A DNA stretch of 64,000 nt from Shewanella gelidimarina (GTDB lineage: Bacteria > Pseudomonadota > Gammaproteobacteria > Enterobacterales > Shewanellaceae). The position numbers and the translations under genes were made by a program. The DNA lies in NCBI RefSeq assembly GCF_023283945.1, contig NZ_JAKIKW010000005.1, forward strand, positions 1-64,000, given 5' to 3'. The notes under the pieces were generated by a model. The model was not told the DNA's origin. It saw only the letters and a list, made by a program, of their open reading frames with translations, and did not search any database. Shown in pieces: positions 55,225-64,000 of the stretch (position 1 is the stretch's first letter; every line of letters starts with the position of its first letter).

Positions 55225-58200
55225 ATGCATAATCATAAAATAAAAGCCCTTGTCGCTCTACTTAGTGCGTTAACCAGTCATGGCGCGCTAGCCAATGACC
55301 AATTGACCGATAACACACCAAAAATCACCGCATTAAGTCATGCAACCCTTATGCTTAGACCCGGTGAAATGCTGAAAGATGCCACACTGTTAATTGAAAA
55401 TAATCGAATCAAGTCGATTATTAAAGATAATGACATTCCCGAAGGTGTGCTCGAAATTAACTTAGTGGGTCATATTATCTATCCAGGCTTCATTGACCCA
55501 TTTACTGAATATGCCATCGAGTATGAAGCAGAAAATGAAGATAGCGATGATCCGGTTTATGAAATAAAGCGAATTGGCGGTAACGCTGAGAATGGCGCAA
55601 TTCATTCAGAAAAAGAATGGTTCAATTATGTGTATCCAGATAAAGAGCAAGCCGGGAAATGGATTAACAATGGCTTTACAAGTGTCCAATCTAGCTATTT
55701 AGATGGCATTTTTAGAGGCCGTGGAGTCAGCTTATCTTTAGCAGACAAAAAAGCAAACAATATTATATACAAGGCTAAAACAAACCAATTTATGGCATTT
55801 GATAAGGGAAGCTCTATTCAAGACTACCCTCAGTCATTAATGGGAAGTATGGCCCTTATTAGACAAACGTTTTCAGATGCACGTTGGTATAACGACAATA
55901 TAGGTAAGAGTTCCAATACCACTAACAGCATTGAGTTTAACATTGCATTAGAGCGCCTAGCGGGTCTTGAAGAGCAAAGCTTTATATTTCAGACCAAAAA
56001 TCTAAATAATCAAATAAGAGCAGCCAGATTATTAAATGAACAAAATGTAAAAGGCAGCCTGCTTGGTAATGGTCATGAATATGCCAGAATTGATGAATTA
56101 AAATCTTATCCATATAGTTTGGTGCTACCGTTAAATTACCCAGCGGCTCCGACAATCGGTGACAGTGACAGCTCGCGGGATGTCAGTTTAGCGGCATTGA
56201 GACATTGGGAAAGCGCACCGAGTAACCTTGCGATGGTAGCAAAAGCGGATGTGCCATTTGCATTAACGCAATATGGCATTGAAGCAGACACGTTTTGGCC
56301 ACGACTAAAACAAGCAATAGAGCGCGGCTTAGATGAAGAAACGGCCCTCGCCGCATTAACAACAGAAGCGGCCGAAATTGCGGGTATTAGCAATATGGTG
56401 GGGCAACTAAAACCTGGGTTTATGGCAGACTTGGTGATTAGTAATGGTAACGTATTTGAAGATGGTAAAATAACCAGTATCTGGTTACAAGGTGAAGAGC
56501 GTCAACTTATCAATCGTGAGTTTGCCATGCTGGCTCAGCCTTACCAATTGCAAATCAACGAACTCACCTTTGATCTTAACATTGCACAAGCTCCCAGTTT
56601 AAGCGGCACCTTATCCAGCGGAGAAGAAGAGATAACCCTCGGCAATGTTACCTTTAATCAAGGTCGAATGACTTTCAGTGCAGATTTAACTGACGCTGGA
56701 ATGACTGGCATTAGTCGCTTTACATTGTGGTTTGATGAAGCTGGTCTGCGTGGTCGCCTACTGGACAGTCATGGCCAAACTATCCCTTTTGGCGGAAGCA
56801 AACTTGAGCCCGTTGTCGATGACGCAGAGCCGCAAAAAGAGCAACAAACTGCCCAGAGTCAAATAGCCAAGCAAACATCACCTAATGTAGCTTACGGTCT
56901 ACAACAACAGCCAATTCAAGACAAACTTCATATAAAGAATGCCACGATTTGGACATCCGATAAAAGCGGTGTACTACAAAATACCGACTTAATAATCTCG
57001 AACGGTAACATTGAAGAGATAGGCAGCCAACTGCGTACACCGTCGGGTTACCAAGTTATTGATGCCACCGGTATGCACTTAACGGCAGGGATCATTGATG
57101 AGCACTCGCACATTGCGCTTAATGGCGGCACCAATGAAGGCACCGATGCCATCACCTCTGAAGTTAGGATTGGCGATGTCATCAACCCCGACGATATAGC
57201 CATCTACCGTGGTCTTGCTGGCGGCGTGACCACAGCACAAATTTTACACGGCAGCGCCAACCCTATTGGTGGCCAAGCACAAGTTATTCAACTTAAGTGG
57301 GGCGATAACGCTGAGCAGCTAAAATTTGCCGGTGCCCCCGCCAGCATTAAGTTCGCTTTGGGTGAAAACGTAAAGCAGAGTAACTGGGGAGATAAGTTTA
57401 ATCGTCGCTTCCCACAAAGCCGCATTGGGGTTAAATCACTCTTTAGTGAAGCCTTTAACGAAGCTTTAGCCTACCGAAAAGCACAGAAAGATTATAAAAA
57501 CATGCGCTCTAGCGAACGCAGACGTACTGTAGCGCCGCAATACAACTACCGCTTAGAAGCTATCGCTGAAGTGCTAGAGCAGAAGCGTAGCGTACATATT
57601 CACTCTTATGTGCAATCTGAGATCTTGATGTTTATCAGGCTCGCTGAAGCTTACAATTTTAAAGTTGGTACCTTCACTCATATTCTTGAAGGCTACAAAG
57701 TCGCTGACGAAATGGCTAAGCATGGCGCTTATGCATCGACCTTTTCTGATTGGTGGGCTTATAAATTTGAGGTTTATGACGCCATTCCACAAAATACCTG
57801 TTTAATGCAAAACCAAGGCGTGCTCACTAGCATCAACTCTGATGATTATGAGATGCAGCGTCGACTTAACCAAGAAGCCGCTAAATCGATAATGTATTGC
57901 GGTATGGCAGCAGAAGATGCGTGGAAAATGATCACCATTAATCCTGCAATACAGCTTGGCATTGATGAAAAAGTCGGTTCACTCGTCGAAGGTAAGCAAG
58001 CTGATCTCGTACTTTGGAGCGATTCACCGTTGTCAGTTTATGCCAAAGTGACATCAACTTGGATTGAAGGCCGTCGTTACTTTAACCGTGAGCAAGATAA
58101 GCGGGCTCAGATTGAGGTTGAAAAAGAGCGCGCCGCCTTAATTCAAAAAGTATTGCTTAGCGATGACGCCCACAAACAGGGTGAAAGCAGTACTGAGCAA

Positions 58201-58269
58201 ACAGAACCAGAATGGCACTGCGATACCCATTTCAATGCTTGGCAACAAACTGCGCAAGGAACACTGTAA
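55225..58269 (+). CDS. Secreted two-domain amidohydrolase-family protein
   Basis: A 1014-residue protein with a signal peptide (ALVALLSALTSHGALAND). It contains two amidohydrolase units. The first (about residues 30-420) has the usual composite beta-sandwich and barrel opening but lacks the HxH metal motif: the expected site reads PGFIDPFTEYAIEY. The second (about 570-980) keeps the motifs: DEHSHIALNGG (HxH), VHIHSYVQ, THILEG and the aspartate in INSDD. So one catalytic and one non-catalytic unit are joined. The substrate is unknown; relatives act on cyclic amides or peptides. It overlaps the next gene by one base. The gene starts after a run with little Shine-Dalgarno signal. Confidence 0.83.
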   Translation: MHNHKIKALVALLSALTSHGALANDQLTDNTPKITALSHATLMLRPGEMLKDATLLIENNRIKSIIKDNDIPEGVLEINLVGHIIYPGFIDPFTEYAIEYEAENEDSDDPVYEIKRIGGNAENGAIHSEKEWFNYVYPDKEQAGKWINNGFTSVQSSYLDGIFRGRGVSLSLADKKANNIIYKAKTNQFMAFDKGSSIQDYPQSLMGSMALIRQTFSDARWYNDNIGKSSNTTNSIEFNIALERLAGLEEQSFIFQTKNLNNQIRAARLLNEQNVKGSLLGNGHEYARIDELKSYPYSLVLPLNYPAAPTIGDSDSSRDVSLAALRHWESAPSNLAMVAKADVPFALTQYGIEADTFWPRLKQAIERGLDEETALAALTTEAAEIAGISNMVGQLKPGFMADLVISNGNVFEDGKITSIWLQGEERQLINREFAMLAQPYQLQINELTFDLNIAQAPSLSGTLSSGEEEITLGNVTFNQGRMTFSADLTDAGMTGISRFTLWFDEAGLRGRLLDSHGQTIPFGGSKLEPVVDDAEPQKEQQTAQSQIAKQTSPNVAYGLQQQPIQDKLHIKNATIWTSDKSGVLQNTDLIISNGNIEEIGSQLRTPSGYQVIDATGMHLTAGIIDEHSHIALNGGTNEGTDAITSEVRIGDVINPDDIAIYRGLAGGVTTAQILHGSANPIGGQAQVIQLKWGDNAEQLKFAGAPASIKFALGENVKQSNWGDKFNRRFPQSRIGVKSLFSEAFNEALAYRKAQKDYKNMRSSERRRTVAPQYNYRLEAIAEVLEQKRSVHIHSYVQSEILMFIRLAEAYNFKVGTFTHILEGYKVADEMAKHGAYASTFSDWWAYKFEVYDAIPQNTCLMQNQGVLTSINSDDYEMQRRLNQEAAKSIMYCGMAAEDAWKMITINPAIQLGIDEKVGSLVEGKQADLVLWSDSPLSVYAKVTSTWIEGRRYFNREQDKRAQIEVEKERAALIQKVLLSDDAHKQGESSTEQTEPEWHCDTHFNAWQQTAQGTL

Positions 58270-59645
58270 TGATGTTTACTCAATCCACTAAACACGCTTA
58301 TTCACTGCTTAGTGTTGTCAGCGCGTGTATCGTTAGCAGCGCGGTTTATGCCCACGATATGCTGCCCGCCCCAAAGGAAAGTGGCGCGGTGCTCTTTACT
58401 AATGCCACCGTTCACTCCGTGATTCATGGCCCACTCGTGCACACTGACGTACTTGTCGCCGACGGAAAAATTGTGGCGGTAGGCCAAAAACTGGCCACGC
58501 CGGCACCAATAGAGACCACAAATACAACGAAGGCTGCAACCGAAGCAGGCAAACCGTCGTCGGCAACGGCTGTTTTAGCCGCCAATGCGGTTGTTATTGA
58601 TGCGACGAATAAGCACATCTATCCCGGCCTTATTGCGCTTGATACCACCATGGGGCTAATTGAAATTGAGATGATGCGCCCAAGTAATGATGCTTATGAA
58701 GTTGGCTTTATCAACCCGCAACTTGAAGCGATAACCGCGTTTAATCCCGACTCGGAGATCATCCCCACCGTGCGGGTTAACGGTATTACACATGCTCAAA
58801 TTGTACCGCAAGGTGATGGGCTTGCTGGTCAGTCAGCACTTGTTTCCATGGATAGCTGGACGATTGAAGATGCGCTGGTAAAAACCAACAAACAGTTCCA
58901 TCTCTATTGGCCACATATTCGTTGGATGTCATCTGATGCCGATAAGCGTCAAGAGCATCTTGATGATCTCAGTAAGCGTGTCGACAAAGTGCACCATGCA
59001 TTTGCCGATGCTCATCGTTATCAAATGGCGCTGAAAGCAGAGAAAGTGGCTAAAACCGACCTACGTTGGCAAGCACTCACCCCTCTTTTTGATGGTGATG
59101 CTCAGCTGTTTGTCCATGCTCAATCACAGAAACAGATAGAGGAAGCGATTGCATTAAGCAAAATCTATGGCTTTAAGATAGTGATTGTTGGCGGATATGA
59201 TGCGTGGCGTTTAGCGGATGCTTTACGTGAGGTTAATGCCTCGGTTATTTACACCCAGACGTTAAGTTTGCCAAAGCGCAAGGATGAGCCGATTGATCTT
59301 GCCTTTAAGATCCCCGCGCTGCTTAAGCAAGCCAATATTCCCTTTGCATTGGGTTTCTCATCTGACTGGAACAGCCGTAACTTACCTTTTGCAGCAGGGC
59401 AGACTGTTGCTTATGGATTAACCAAGTCACAAGCGCTGCAAAGCATCACGCTTGATGCGGCAAAAATACTCGATATAGATGACATGGGCGCCATTGCAGT
59501 AGGATTTAGAGCCAATATGATTATCGCCACTGGCGATATATTAGATCCTATGCAAGCCGCAATAGAATCGATCTACATTGACGGCCGTAAAATTGATTTA
59601 AATAATCGTCATCAACAGCTTTATCAAAAGTACCTAAAGCGCTAG
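58269..59645 (+). CDS. Secreted amidohydrolase-like protein lacking HxH
   Basis: A 458-residue secreted protein (signal peptide AYSLLSVVSACIVSSAVYA). The amidohydrolase shell is visible (GAVLFTNATVHSVIHGPLVHTDVLVADGKIVAVG and IDATNKHIYPGLIALDTTMG), and late ALxSITLDAAKILDIDDMGAIAVGFRANMI matches the family end. But the metal-binding HxH after PGLI is replaced by LDT, so it is probably not an active hydrolase on its own. The ATG at 58269 overlaps the upstream stop (TAATG), indicating coupled translation and a probable complex with the 1014-residue protein. Confidence 0.8.
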   Translation: MMFTQSTKHAYSLLSVVSACIVSSAVYAHDMLPAPKESGAVLFTNATVHSVIHGPLVHTDVLVADGKIVAVGQKLATPAPIETTNTTKAATEAGKPSSATAVLAANAVVIDATNKHIYPGLIALDTTMGLIEIEMMRPSNDAYEVGFINPQLEAITAFNPDSEIIPTVRVNGITHAQIVPQGDGLAGQSALVSMDSWTIEDALVKTNKQFHLYWPHIRWMSSDADKRQEHLDDLSKRVDKVHHAFADAHRYQMALKAEKVAKTDLRWQALTPLFDGDAQLFVHAQSQKQIEEAIALSKIYGFKIVIVGGYDAWRLADALREVNASVIYTQTLSLPKRKDEPIDLAFKIPALLKQANIPFALGFSSDWNSRNLPFAAGQTVAYGLTKSQALQSITLDAAKILDIDDMGAIAVGFRANMIIATGDILDPMQAAIESIYIDGRKIDLNNRHQQLYQKYLKR

Positions 59646-59684
59646 AATTTCAAACTTATAGCGCTAGTAAAATAGTTAGATAGA

Positions 59685-59711
59685 AAAGTGCTCTTTATGG
59701 GCACTTTTTTT
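59685..59711 (+). terminator. Rho-independent terminator
   Basis: AAAGTGC / GCACTTT stem with a nine-base loop and a T-run ends the amidohydrolase pair transcript. Confidence 0.82.
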
Positions 59712-59788
59712 GAACGCCCTTTTTAATGTTAGGCTTTTATATCAATGCCTTTCACTGGCCCCAGCAACTCATATAACAGGCAATCATT

Positions 59789-60172
59789 ATGAAATACCTA
59801 CTTCCCGCATCTCTCATCCTTTTACTCAGCGCTTGTGCGGGTGAATATGCCTTCAACAGTAATCTCGATAGCGATGCGATTAATGACTATTTTAAAGCCT
59901 CTGATGTCACCGTCTATGAAGGGAGTGTTCAACCTAAAGGCCCATATGAAATTAAAGGACTCGTTGAAGGTGAAACGTGCCAGATGGGTAAAAACGATGC
60001 CCCCGCGTCTATCGCTGAAGCGCGCACATTAGCTCGCCGCGCAGCTGCCGATAAACACGCTAATGGTTTGATCATTAAAAATTGCCTATTAATCGAAGCA
60101 TCAACACCAAATTGTGTCACGAGTGCTCTTTGTGTTGGTCAAGCTATTACCACCACCAGCGTACAAGAATAA
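59789..60172 (+). CDS. rcsF: RcsF-like outer-membrane stress-sensor lipoprotein
   Basis: A 127-residue lipoprotein (LPASLILLLSAC). The conserved core EGETCQMGKNDAPASIAEARTLARRAAADKHANGLIIKNC and the C-terminal NCVTSALCVGQAI carry the four cysteines that form the two disulfides of RcsF. In enterobacteria RcsF reports envelope stress to the Rcs phosphorelay. Shewanella may lack parts of that relay, so the signalling role is inferred. It is followed closely by trmO, an order also seen in Escherichia coli. Confidence 0.85.
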   Translation: MKYLLPASLILLLSACAGEYAFNSNLDSDAINDYFKASDVTVYEGSVQPKGPYEIKGLVEGETCQMGKNDAPASIAEARTLARRAAADKHANGLIIKNCLLIEASTPNCVTSALCVGQAITTTSVQE

Positions 60173-60197
60173 CAGCGGCTCAGGCCAAGAGTAACCA

Positions 60198-60944
60198 ATG
60201 TCCTTTACTAACCAGATCCAAGCTGTCGCGTATTGCCGAACGCCTTATAAACAAAAATTTGGCATCCCACGCCAACCAGGCTTAGTGTCCGCAGCACGTG
60301 GTTTTGTTGAACTTGCCGCCCCTTTTAATCAAGTTGATGCCGTTAGAGGGCTAGAGCAGTACTCTCATGTGTGGTTGCTGTTCTGTTTTCATGAGAACTT
60401 AGCTCAGGGCTGGAAAACCACTGTTCGTCCGCCAAGATTGGGCGGTAATGAAAAGCTGGGAGTATTTGCCACGCGATCAACCTTTAGGCCAAATGGCATA
60501 GGTCAATCGGTGGTGAAACTGCATGCGGTACATACTGACAATGGTAAAGTCAGACTTGAGATCTCAGGCATGGACTTGCTCGATGGCACCCCTATTGTCG
60601 ATATAAAACCCTATATCCCCTTTTCTGATGCGATTGATGATGCACACGGCGGCATAGCCCAAGAGGCACCAGAGTTGGCAAGTGTGACATTTTGCGAAAC
60701 AGCCCAACAACAACTTGAGCAATATCAGCAAAACCCCGCATATTCGCGCTTAGCAGAGCTTATTGAGGGCGTATTAGCACAAGACCCTCGCCCTGCTTAT
60801 AAAAAAGCAAAGGAGGACCCTAAGCTCTATCAAGTCGCCCTCTATGACTTAGATATACTGTGGAAAATGCTGCCACAAGGCATTGAAGTACTCGAAATAA
60901 TCCCCTCACAAGTGGGTATGGCCAATACCTCGGACACGCCATAA
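60198..60944 (+). CDS. trmO: tRNA (N6-threonylcarbamoyladenosine-37-N6)-methyltransferase
   Basis: A 248-residue enzyme of the TrmO (TsaA/YaeB) family, which methylates t6A37 in threonine tRNAs with S-adenosylmethionine. Diagnostic segments are YCRTPYKQKFGIPRQPGLV, FATRSTFRPNGIGQSVVKL and LDGTPIVDIKPYIPFSD. Length is normal. The stop overlaps the start of the acetyltransferase gene (TAATG), and the rcsF-trmO order is the same as in enterobacteria. Confidence 0.92.
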   Translation: MSFTNQIQAVAYCRTPYKQKFGIPRQPGLVSAARGFVELAAPFNQVDAVRGLEQYSHVWLLFCFHENLAQGWKTTVRPPRLGGNEKLGVFATRSTFRPNGIGQSVVKLHAVHTDNGKVRLEISGMDLLDGTPIVDIKPYIPFSDAIDDAHGGIAQEAPELASVTFCETAQQQLEQYQQNPAYSRLAELIEGVLAQDPRPAYKKAKEDPKLYQVALYDLDILWKMLPQGIEVLEIIPSQVGMANTSDTP

Positions 60945-61567
60945 TGACCACAGCAGCCAAACCTGATTACCAAACTCAGCATAAAAAACGCCTGTCTTAC
61001 ATGCCATGGCTGTATTTTTCATTAAAAGAGAAACATCTGTTATGGGCTAAACCTTGGCAAGATGAGGTGCAAGCACACTTTTCCGCCGTAGAAACAATAT
61101 TAATTGGTGACAACTGCTTTGTGGCCCCTGAGGCAAACCTGTTTGCCGAGCCTGGGCGCAATATTGCAATGGGTACGCAATGCATGATTGCCGCCGACAG
61201 CTTTTTACATGGCCCGATAACCTTGGGTGATGAAGTTGCTATCAATCACGGTTGCTCATTCGATGGCGGCCGCCATGGTATCACCATCGGCAACCAAACT
61301 CGTATCGCTAACAATGTCACTATCTATGCCTTTAATCACGGTATGGCGCCCGACATGCCCATCTACCAGCAAGCCTCAAACTCTAAAGGTGTGGTGATTG
61401 GTGACGATGTATGGATTGGCGCGCAAGCTGGCATTGTTGATGGTGTCACTATAGGTAACCACGCCGTCATTGGTATGGGCGCAGTCGTGACTAAAAATGT
61501 TGCTGAGTACGCCATTGTGGCAGGTAATCCAGCACAAGTGATTGGAGATAGACGAGACAAAAACTAA
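60944..61567 (+). CDS. Left-handed beta-helix acyltransferase (hexapeptide type)
   Basis: A 207-residue transferase of the hexapeptide-repeat family (maltose/galactoside O-acetyltransferase-like). Repeated [LIV]-G-x4 turns are clear in ITLGDEVAINHGCSFDGGRHGITIGNQTRIANNVTIYAFNHG, and GVVIGDDVWIGAQAGIVDGVTIGNHAVIGMGAVV closes the helix. The catalytic His is likely that in FNHGMAPD. The acceptor sugar cannot be told from the sequence. It is coupled to trmO by a one-base overlap. Confidence 0.85.
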   Translation: MTTAAKPDYQTQHKKRLSYMPWLYFSLKEKHLLWAKPWQDEVQAHFSAVETILIGDNCFVAPEANLFAEPGRNIAMGTQCMIAADSFLHGPITLGDEVAINHGCSFDGGRHGITIGNQTRIANNVTIYAFNHGMAPDMPIYQQASNSKGVVIGDDVWIGAQAGIVDGVTIGNHAVIGMGAVVTKNVAEYAIVAGNPAQVIGDRRDKN

Positions 61568-61607
61568 GCCGTTGGCACTCGCTTTTAAGAGAATGTCAGC
61601 TCGGCCA

Positions 61608-63299
61608 TTATTGCTTAATGGCCGAATTTCCAGCTGCAACTCTCGTCAGGCTCCTTCCCTTGCAGGATGAAAATAGATCAAGTGAGGCCTGATATACACT
61701 AGAGCTGACCTGCAATAGACCTAACATGCTATGAAAGATATTATCGTGGCTAAACTCATTTTGTTCTGCGTTTTTTCTTAGGCACTTAGTATCAACTTTC
61801 ATTGGCTCGGCAAACCAAGTTAACAAGGGTACATGTTTTTGCGATTCCGGTGCCAATGCATAAGGAAAACCATGCAAATATGCCCCGTTCTCACCAAGTG
61901 ACTCACCATGATCAGAGACATATAACATTGCCGATTCAGTGTTAATGGGTAATCTATTTAGCTTATCTATCACCTTTGAGATCACCCAATCGGTATAAGC
62001 GATAGTATTATCGTAAGTATTAATTAACGTCGCTGTACTGCAGTTTTGGATATCACTGCGTGGGCAATCATCTTTAAATATTCGTTGATTATCAGGATAA
62101 CGCTTATAATAAGTAGGACCATGAGACCCCATCATATGTAATACAATCAAAGTGGTACTTGCCGTTAGGTTTTGCAGTTTATTCTCTAGTGGAGCCAGTA
62201 ATGTTTCATCGAAACAGTAATCACCATCACACAGTGGCGAGTCTGATTTAACGTCGATGGTCACTGTTGGTACTCGCTCACATACCCCTTTACAGCCATT
62301 ATTATCCACCCACAACACATCAACTCCAGCCAGTAAGACTAAGTCGAGTAAATTTTGCTGTGAGTTCGCTTTATTGTGATCGTATTCCTCTCGGCTTAAT
62401 GCAGAAAACATACAGGGAATCGACACCGCAGTTGCAGTACCACAGGAATACATGTTTTTGAATGAGGTCACAGGTTGCACTTGAGTGTACGGGTTAGTTT
62501 GTTTTGAATAACCATTATGTGAAAAGTGATCTGCCCTCGCCGTTTCGACCACTAGCATCACGAGAACCCGCTTAGCTCCAGCATGTTGATTACGCAGTTT
62601 TGGTTCACTATCTAGTAACTTAAATTCAAGTGGGGTCGAAAAATAATGGTCGCGTGCATATTTACCTGTTGCGACTAGATATTGAAAGGGGATAGAGGAC
62701 TTCTGTAGAAACTTATTATTGCGCCCAACAGAGGCGTAATTGGGATAATACAAGTAAGCAATCATCACTATAGTAACGAGACTGATGAGGCTCAGCTTTA
62801 CACTATGGGCCACATTTCTACCCATCGACAAATAATGGACGTCACTACGAGCAATCAAAATGGCTGGTAATAACCCACTCACTAAAAAGAAAAACACTGA
62901 ATACTGATTGAGGTACATCATGGCTTCAGAGCTATGGCTCTGTAATGAGTTTTGTACCATACCGTAATCAAACACCACACCATAAGTTAGCTTGCTATAA
63001 AACGCTAATGAAGATAGCAGCAGCAACGTAATAAGCACTGGCTTTAACAAGTATCGATGACCGCCCAAACTCAGCAGATTGATAACCTGTATGCATAGAC
63101 AAAAAACCAGTAGAGGTATGCTATATAAGAAACCGAGATTATATTCAGGCAGCGCTGTTACAACAGCCCAAACTTCTTTTAAAAATGGAAAGTTAAATAC
63201 TAAGGTAAAATATAATGCAGTAATACAAACCAGCTGATTAACGCTAATATTACTCTGTAAATAATACAAAGGATTAATATGTTCTTCTCGACTCTTCAT
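61608..63299 (-). CDS. Phosphoethanolamine transferase, EptA/sulfatase family
   Basis: A protein of about 563 residues that adds phosphoethanolamine to lipid A or another envelope lipid. The N-terminal half has about five membrane helices (QLVCITALYFTLVFNFPFLKEV). The periplasmic alkaline-phosphatase-like domain has VVETARADHFSHNGY (first metal ligands), CGTATAVSIPCMFS with the nucleophile threonine, HMMGSHGPTYYKRY, and YVSDHGESLGENGAYLHGFPYA. The start is uncertain: a TTG at 63437 would add 46 residues, but the ATG at 63299 gives the usual family length and neither has a strong ribosome binding site. It is monocistronic. Such modification lowers binding of cationic peptides. Confidence 0.85.
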   Translation of the reverse strand: MKSREEHINPLYYLQSNISVNQLVCITALYFTLVFNFPFLKEVWAVVTALPEYNLGFLYSIPLLVFCLCIQVINLLSLGGHRYLLKPVLITLLLLSSLAFYSKLTYGVVFDYGMVQNSLQSHSSEAMMYLNQYSVFFFLVSGLLPAILIARSDVHYLSMGRNVAHSVKLSLISLVTIVMIAYLYYPNYASVGRNNKFLQKSSIPFQYLVATGKYARDHYFSTPLEFKLLDSEPKLRNQHAGAKRVLVMLVVETARADHFSHNGYSKQTNPYTQVQPVTSFKNMYSCGTATAVSIPCMFSALSREEYDHNKANSQQNLLDLVLLAGVDVLWVDNNGCKGVCERVPTVTIDVKSDSPLCDGDYCFDETLLAPLENKLQNLTASTTLIVLHMMGSHGPTYYKRYPDNQRIFKDDCPRSDIQNCSTATLINTYDNTIAYTDWVISKVIDKLNRLPINTESAMLYVSDHGESLGENGAYLHGFPYALAPESQKHVPLLTWFAEPMKVDTKCLRKNAEQNEFSHDNIFHSMLGLLQVSSSVYQASLDLFSSCKGRSLTRVAAGNSAIKQ

Positions 63300-63437
63300 A
63301 CAGAAATAAAGCACCGTAATGGCTAAAGAGGCTAGGCTATCACTGAGCTCAATTCTGTAGTGTAACCAAGTGTAACCCGCAAGTAAGCAGATGTAAGCGC
63401 TGAATGGTAATCGCTCAGGTAAAATACGATGGTCCAA

Positions 63438-63909
63438 AGAGTATGATGAGTGGAGCGGATTTCAGTCCAGTATCCAGCTAGACTAAAGACATTAACCAGC
63501 AGCTGTTTTTATCTATCTCAATAAATATCTGGCCAATTTAGATCTTGTGATTTAAGCGACATGGTTGAATAAATGCAGCAGCACTTATAAGTCAATATCA
63601 CCAAATTTGCCTACTCACTCCCCCTTTATAATTTAGCCAACAAATAATCTACATTGCTCATTAACTTTTAACCCATACTCAATCATGCTGCCACCCCTAT
63701 ATTAAAAACCCCCAACCAGAAAGTGATATCGATTTAAATCATGAAAGCCGAAAAATAAAGGTATTGTTTAACTTGTCCAGACTAAACACTAAAAGCAGAA
63801 ATAGCAGTAAGTTTGATAGCAAACTTTATAGAACCAGTACAAATTCGGTTTAAAATACTCTGACGATGACTTTGTTTTATTATTAAATGAACATTCCATT
63901 ATTCTTGTG
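63438..63909. other. Intergenic region near the right edge
   Basis: About 470 bases without a supportable gene. Confidence 0.4.
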
Positions 63910-63949
63910 AAAAAAAAGCCAAGTCATTGCTGATCTCGGCCTTTAAAAA
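63910..63949 (-). terminator. Terminator of a gene entering from the right
   Basis: On the minus strand AAGGCCGAGATCA and TGACTTGGCTT form an imperfect stem, followed by eight T residues. The direction fits the partial gene at 63973-64000. Confidence 0.6.
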
Positions 63950-63972
63950 TAGATAAACAGTAATGCTATCGC

Positions 63973-64000
63973 TTAGCTTGCAGCAACACCTTTAGGGTTA
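63973..64000 (-). CDS. C-terminus of an unidentified gene (cut by window)
   Basis: The minus strand ends with NPKGVAAS and a TAA stop, and a terminator lies 24 bases further on. The short length gives no family. The presence of the terminator is the main support. Confidence 0.4.

Noticed and set aside
61608..63437. TTG start for the phosphoethanolamine transferase
   Set aside because: It adds 46 residues not seen in the family and has no ribosome binding site, although it cannot be excluded.

Overview
The window looks like a chromosomal segment of a Shewanella species. The main evidence is an extracellular DMSO-reductase operon of Shewanella type (decaheme periplasmic cytochrome, MtrB-like porin, lipoprotein-type DmsA, DmsB and a TorD-like chaperone), plus a separate outer-membrane decaheme cytochrome of the OmcA/MtrC family. 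Gammaproteobacterial markers (H-NS, RcsF next to TrmO, Tdk, ETF, XapA-type phosphorylase) agree. No rRNA, tRNA or CRISPR array was seen.

Left end (1-4.3 kb) is a mobile, decayed region. It holds the 5' ribozyme portion and first codons of a group II intron, then an array of small secreted-protein cassettes separated by attC-like sites (a piece of a sedentary integron, read on the minus strand). The array is broken by a truncated tyrosine recombinase and a truncated IS30 transposase, both ending in the same 31-bp repeat. A REP-associated tyrosine transposase (RAYT) with adjacent REP-like repeats follows.

4.5-16 kb is mixed. It has a spermidine-synthase-like protein, a Gld-like ABC export module (ATPase, permease, auxiliary protein), an orphan Hint-deaminase toxin fragment, a phospholipase D-family lipoprotein and a COG2509-type flavoprotein. 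A second run of small minus-strand genes with attC-like spacers follows.

16-35 kb carries two RND efflux systems. The first is permease plus adaptor. The second is a translationally coupled set of outer-membrane factor, adaptor, permease, response regulator and sensor kinase. Between them lie the OmcA/MtrC-family decaheme cytochrome, a TlpA-like thiol-disulfide protein, and a LysR regulator divergent from a purine nucleoside phosphorylase.

35-43 kb is the dms operon, on the minus strand in transcription order dmsE-dmsF-dmsA-dmsB-dmsG. Electrons would pass from the inner membrane through DmsE in the periplasm and the DmsF barrel to DmsA/DmsB outside the cell.

43.9-64 kb is mostly housekeeping: a cold-shock protein, two paralogous M3 metallopeptidase lipoproteins flanking tdk, an NhaC antiporter, etfBA, H-NS, a pair of secreted amidohydrolase-family proteins with partly degenerate active sites, rcsF-trmO-acetyltransferase, and a phosphoethanolamine transferase of the EptA type. 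The last 28 bases probably hold the C-terminus of one more minus-strand gene.

The points most worth following are the orphan Hint-deaminase, the integron cassette runs and their intron neighbour, the two gene fragments fused to one repeat, and the stand-alone decaheme cytochrome. All functional calls rest on reading motifs and context by eye; no database search was run.
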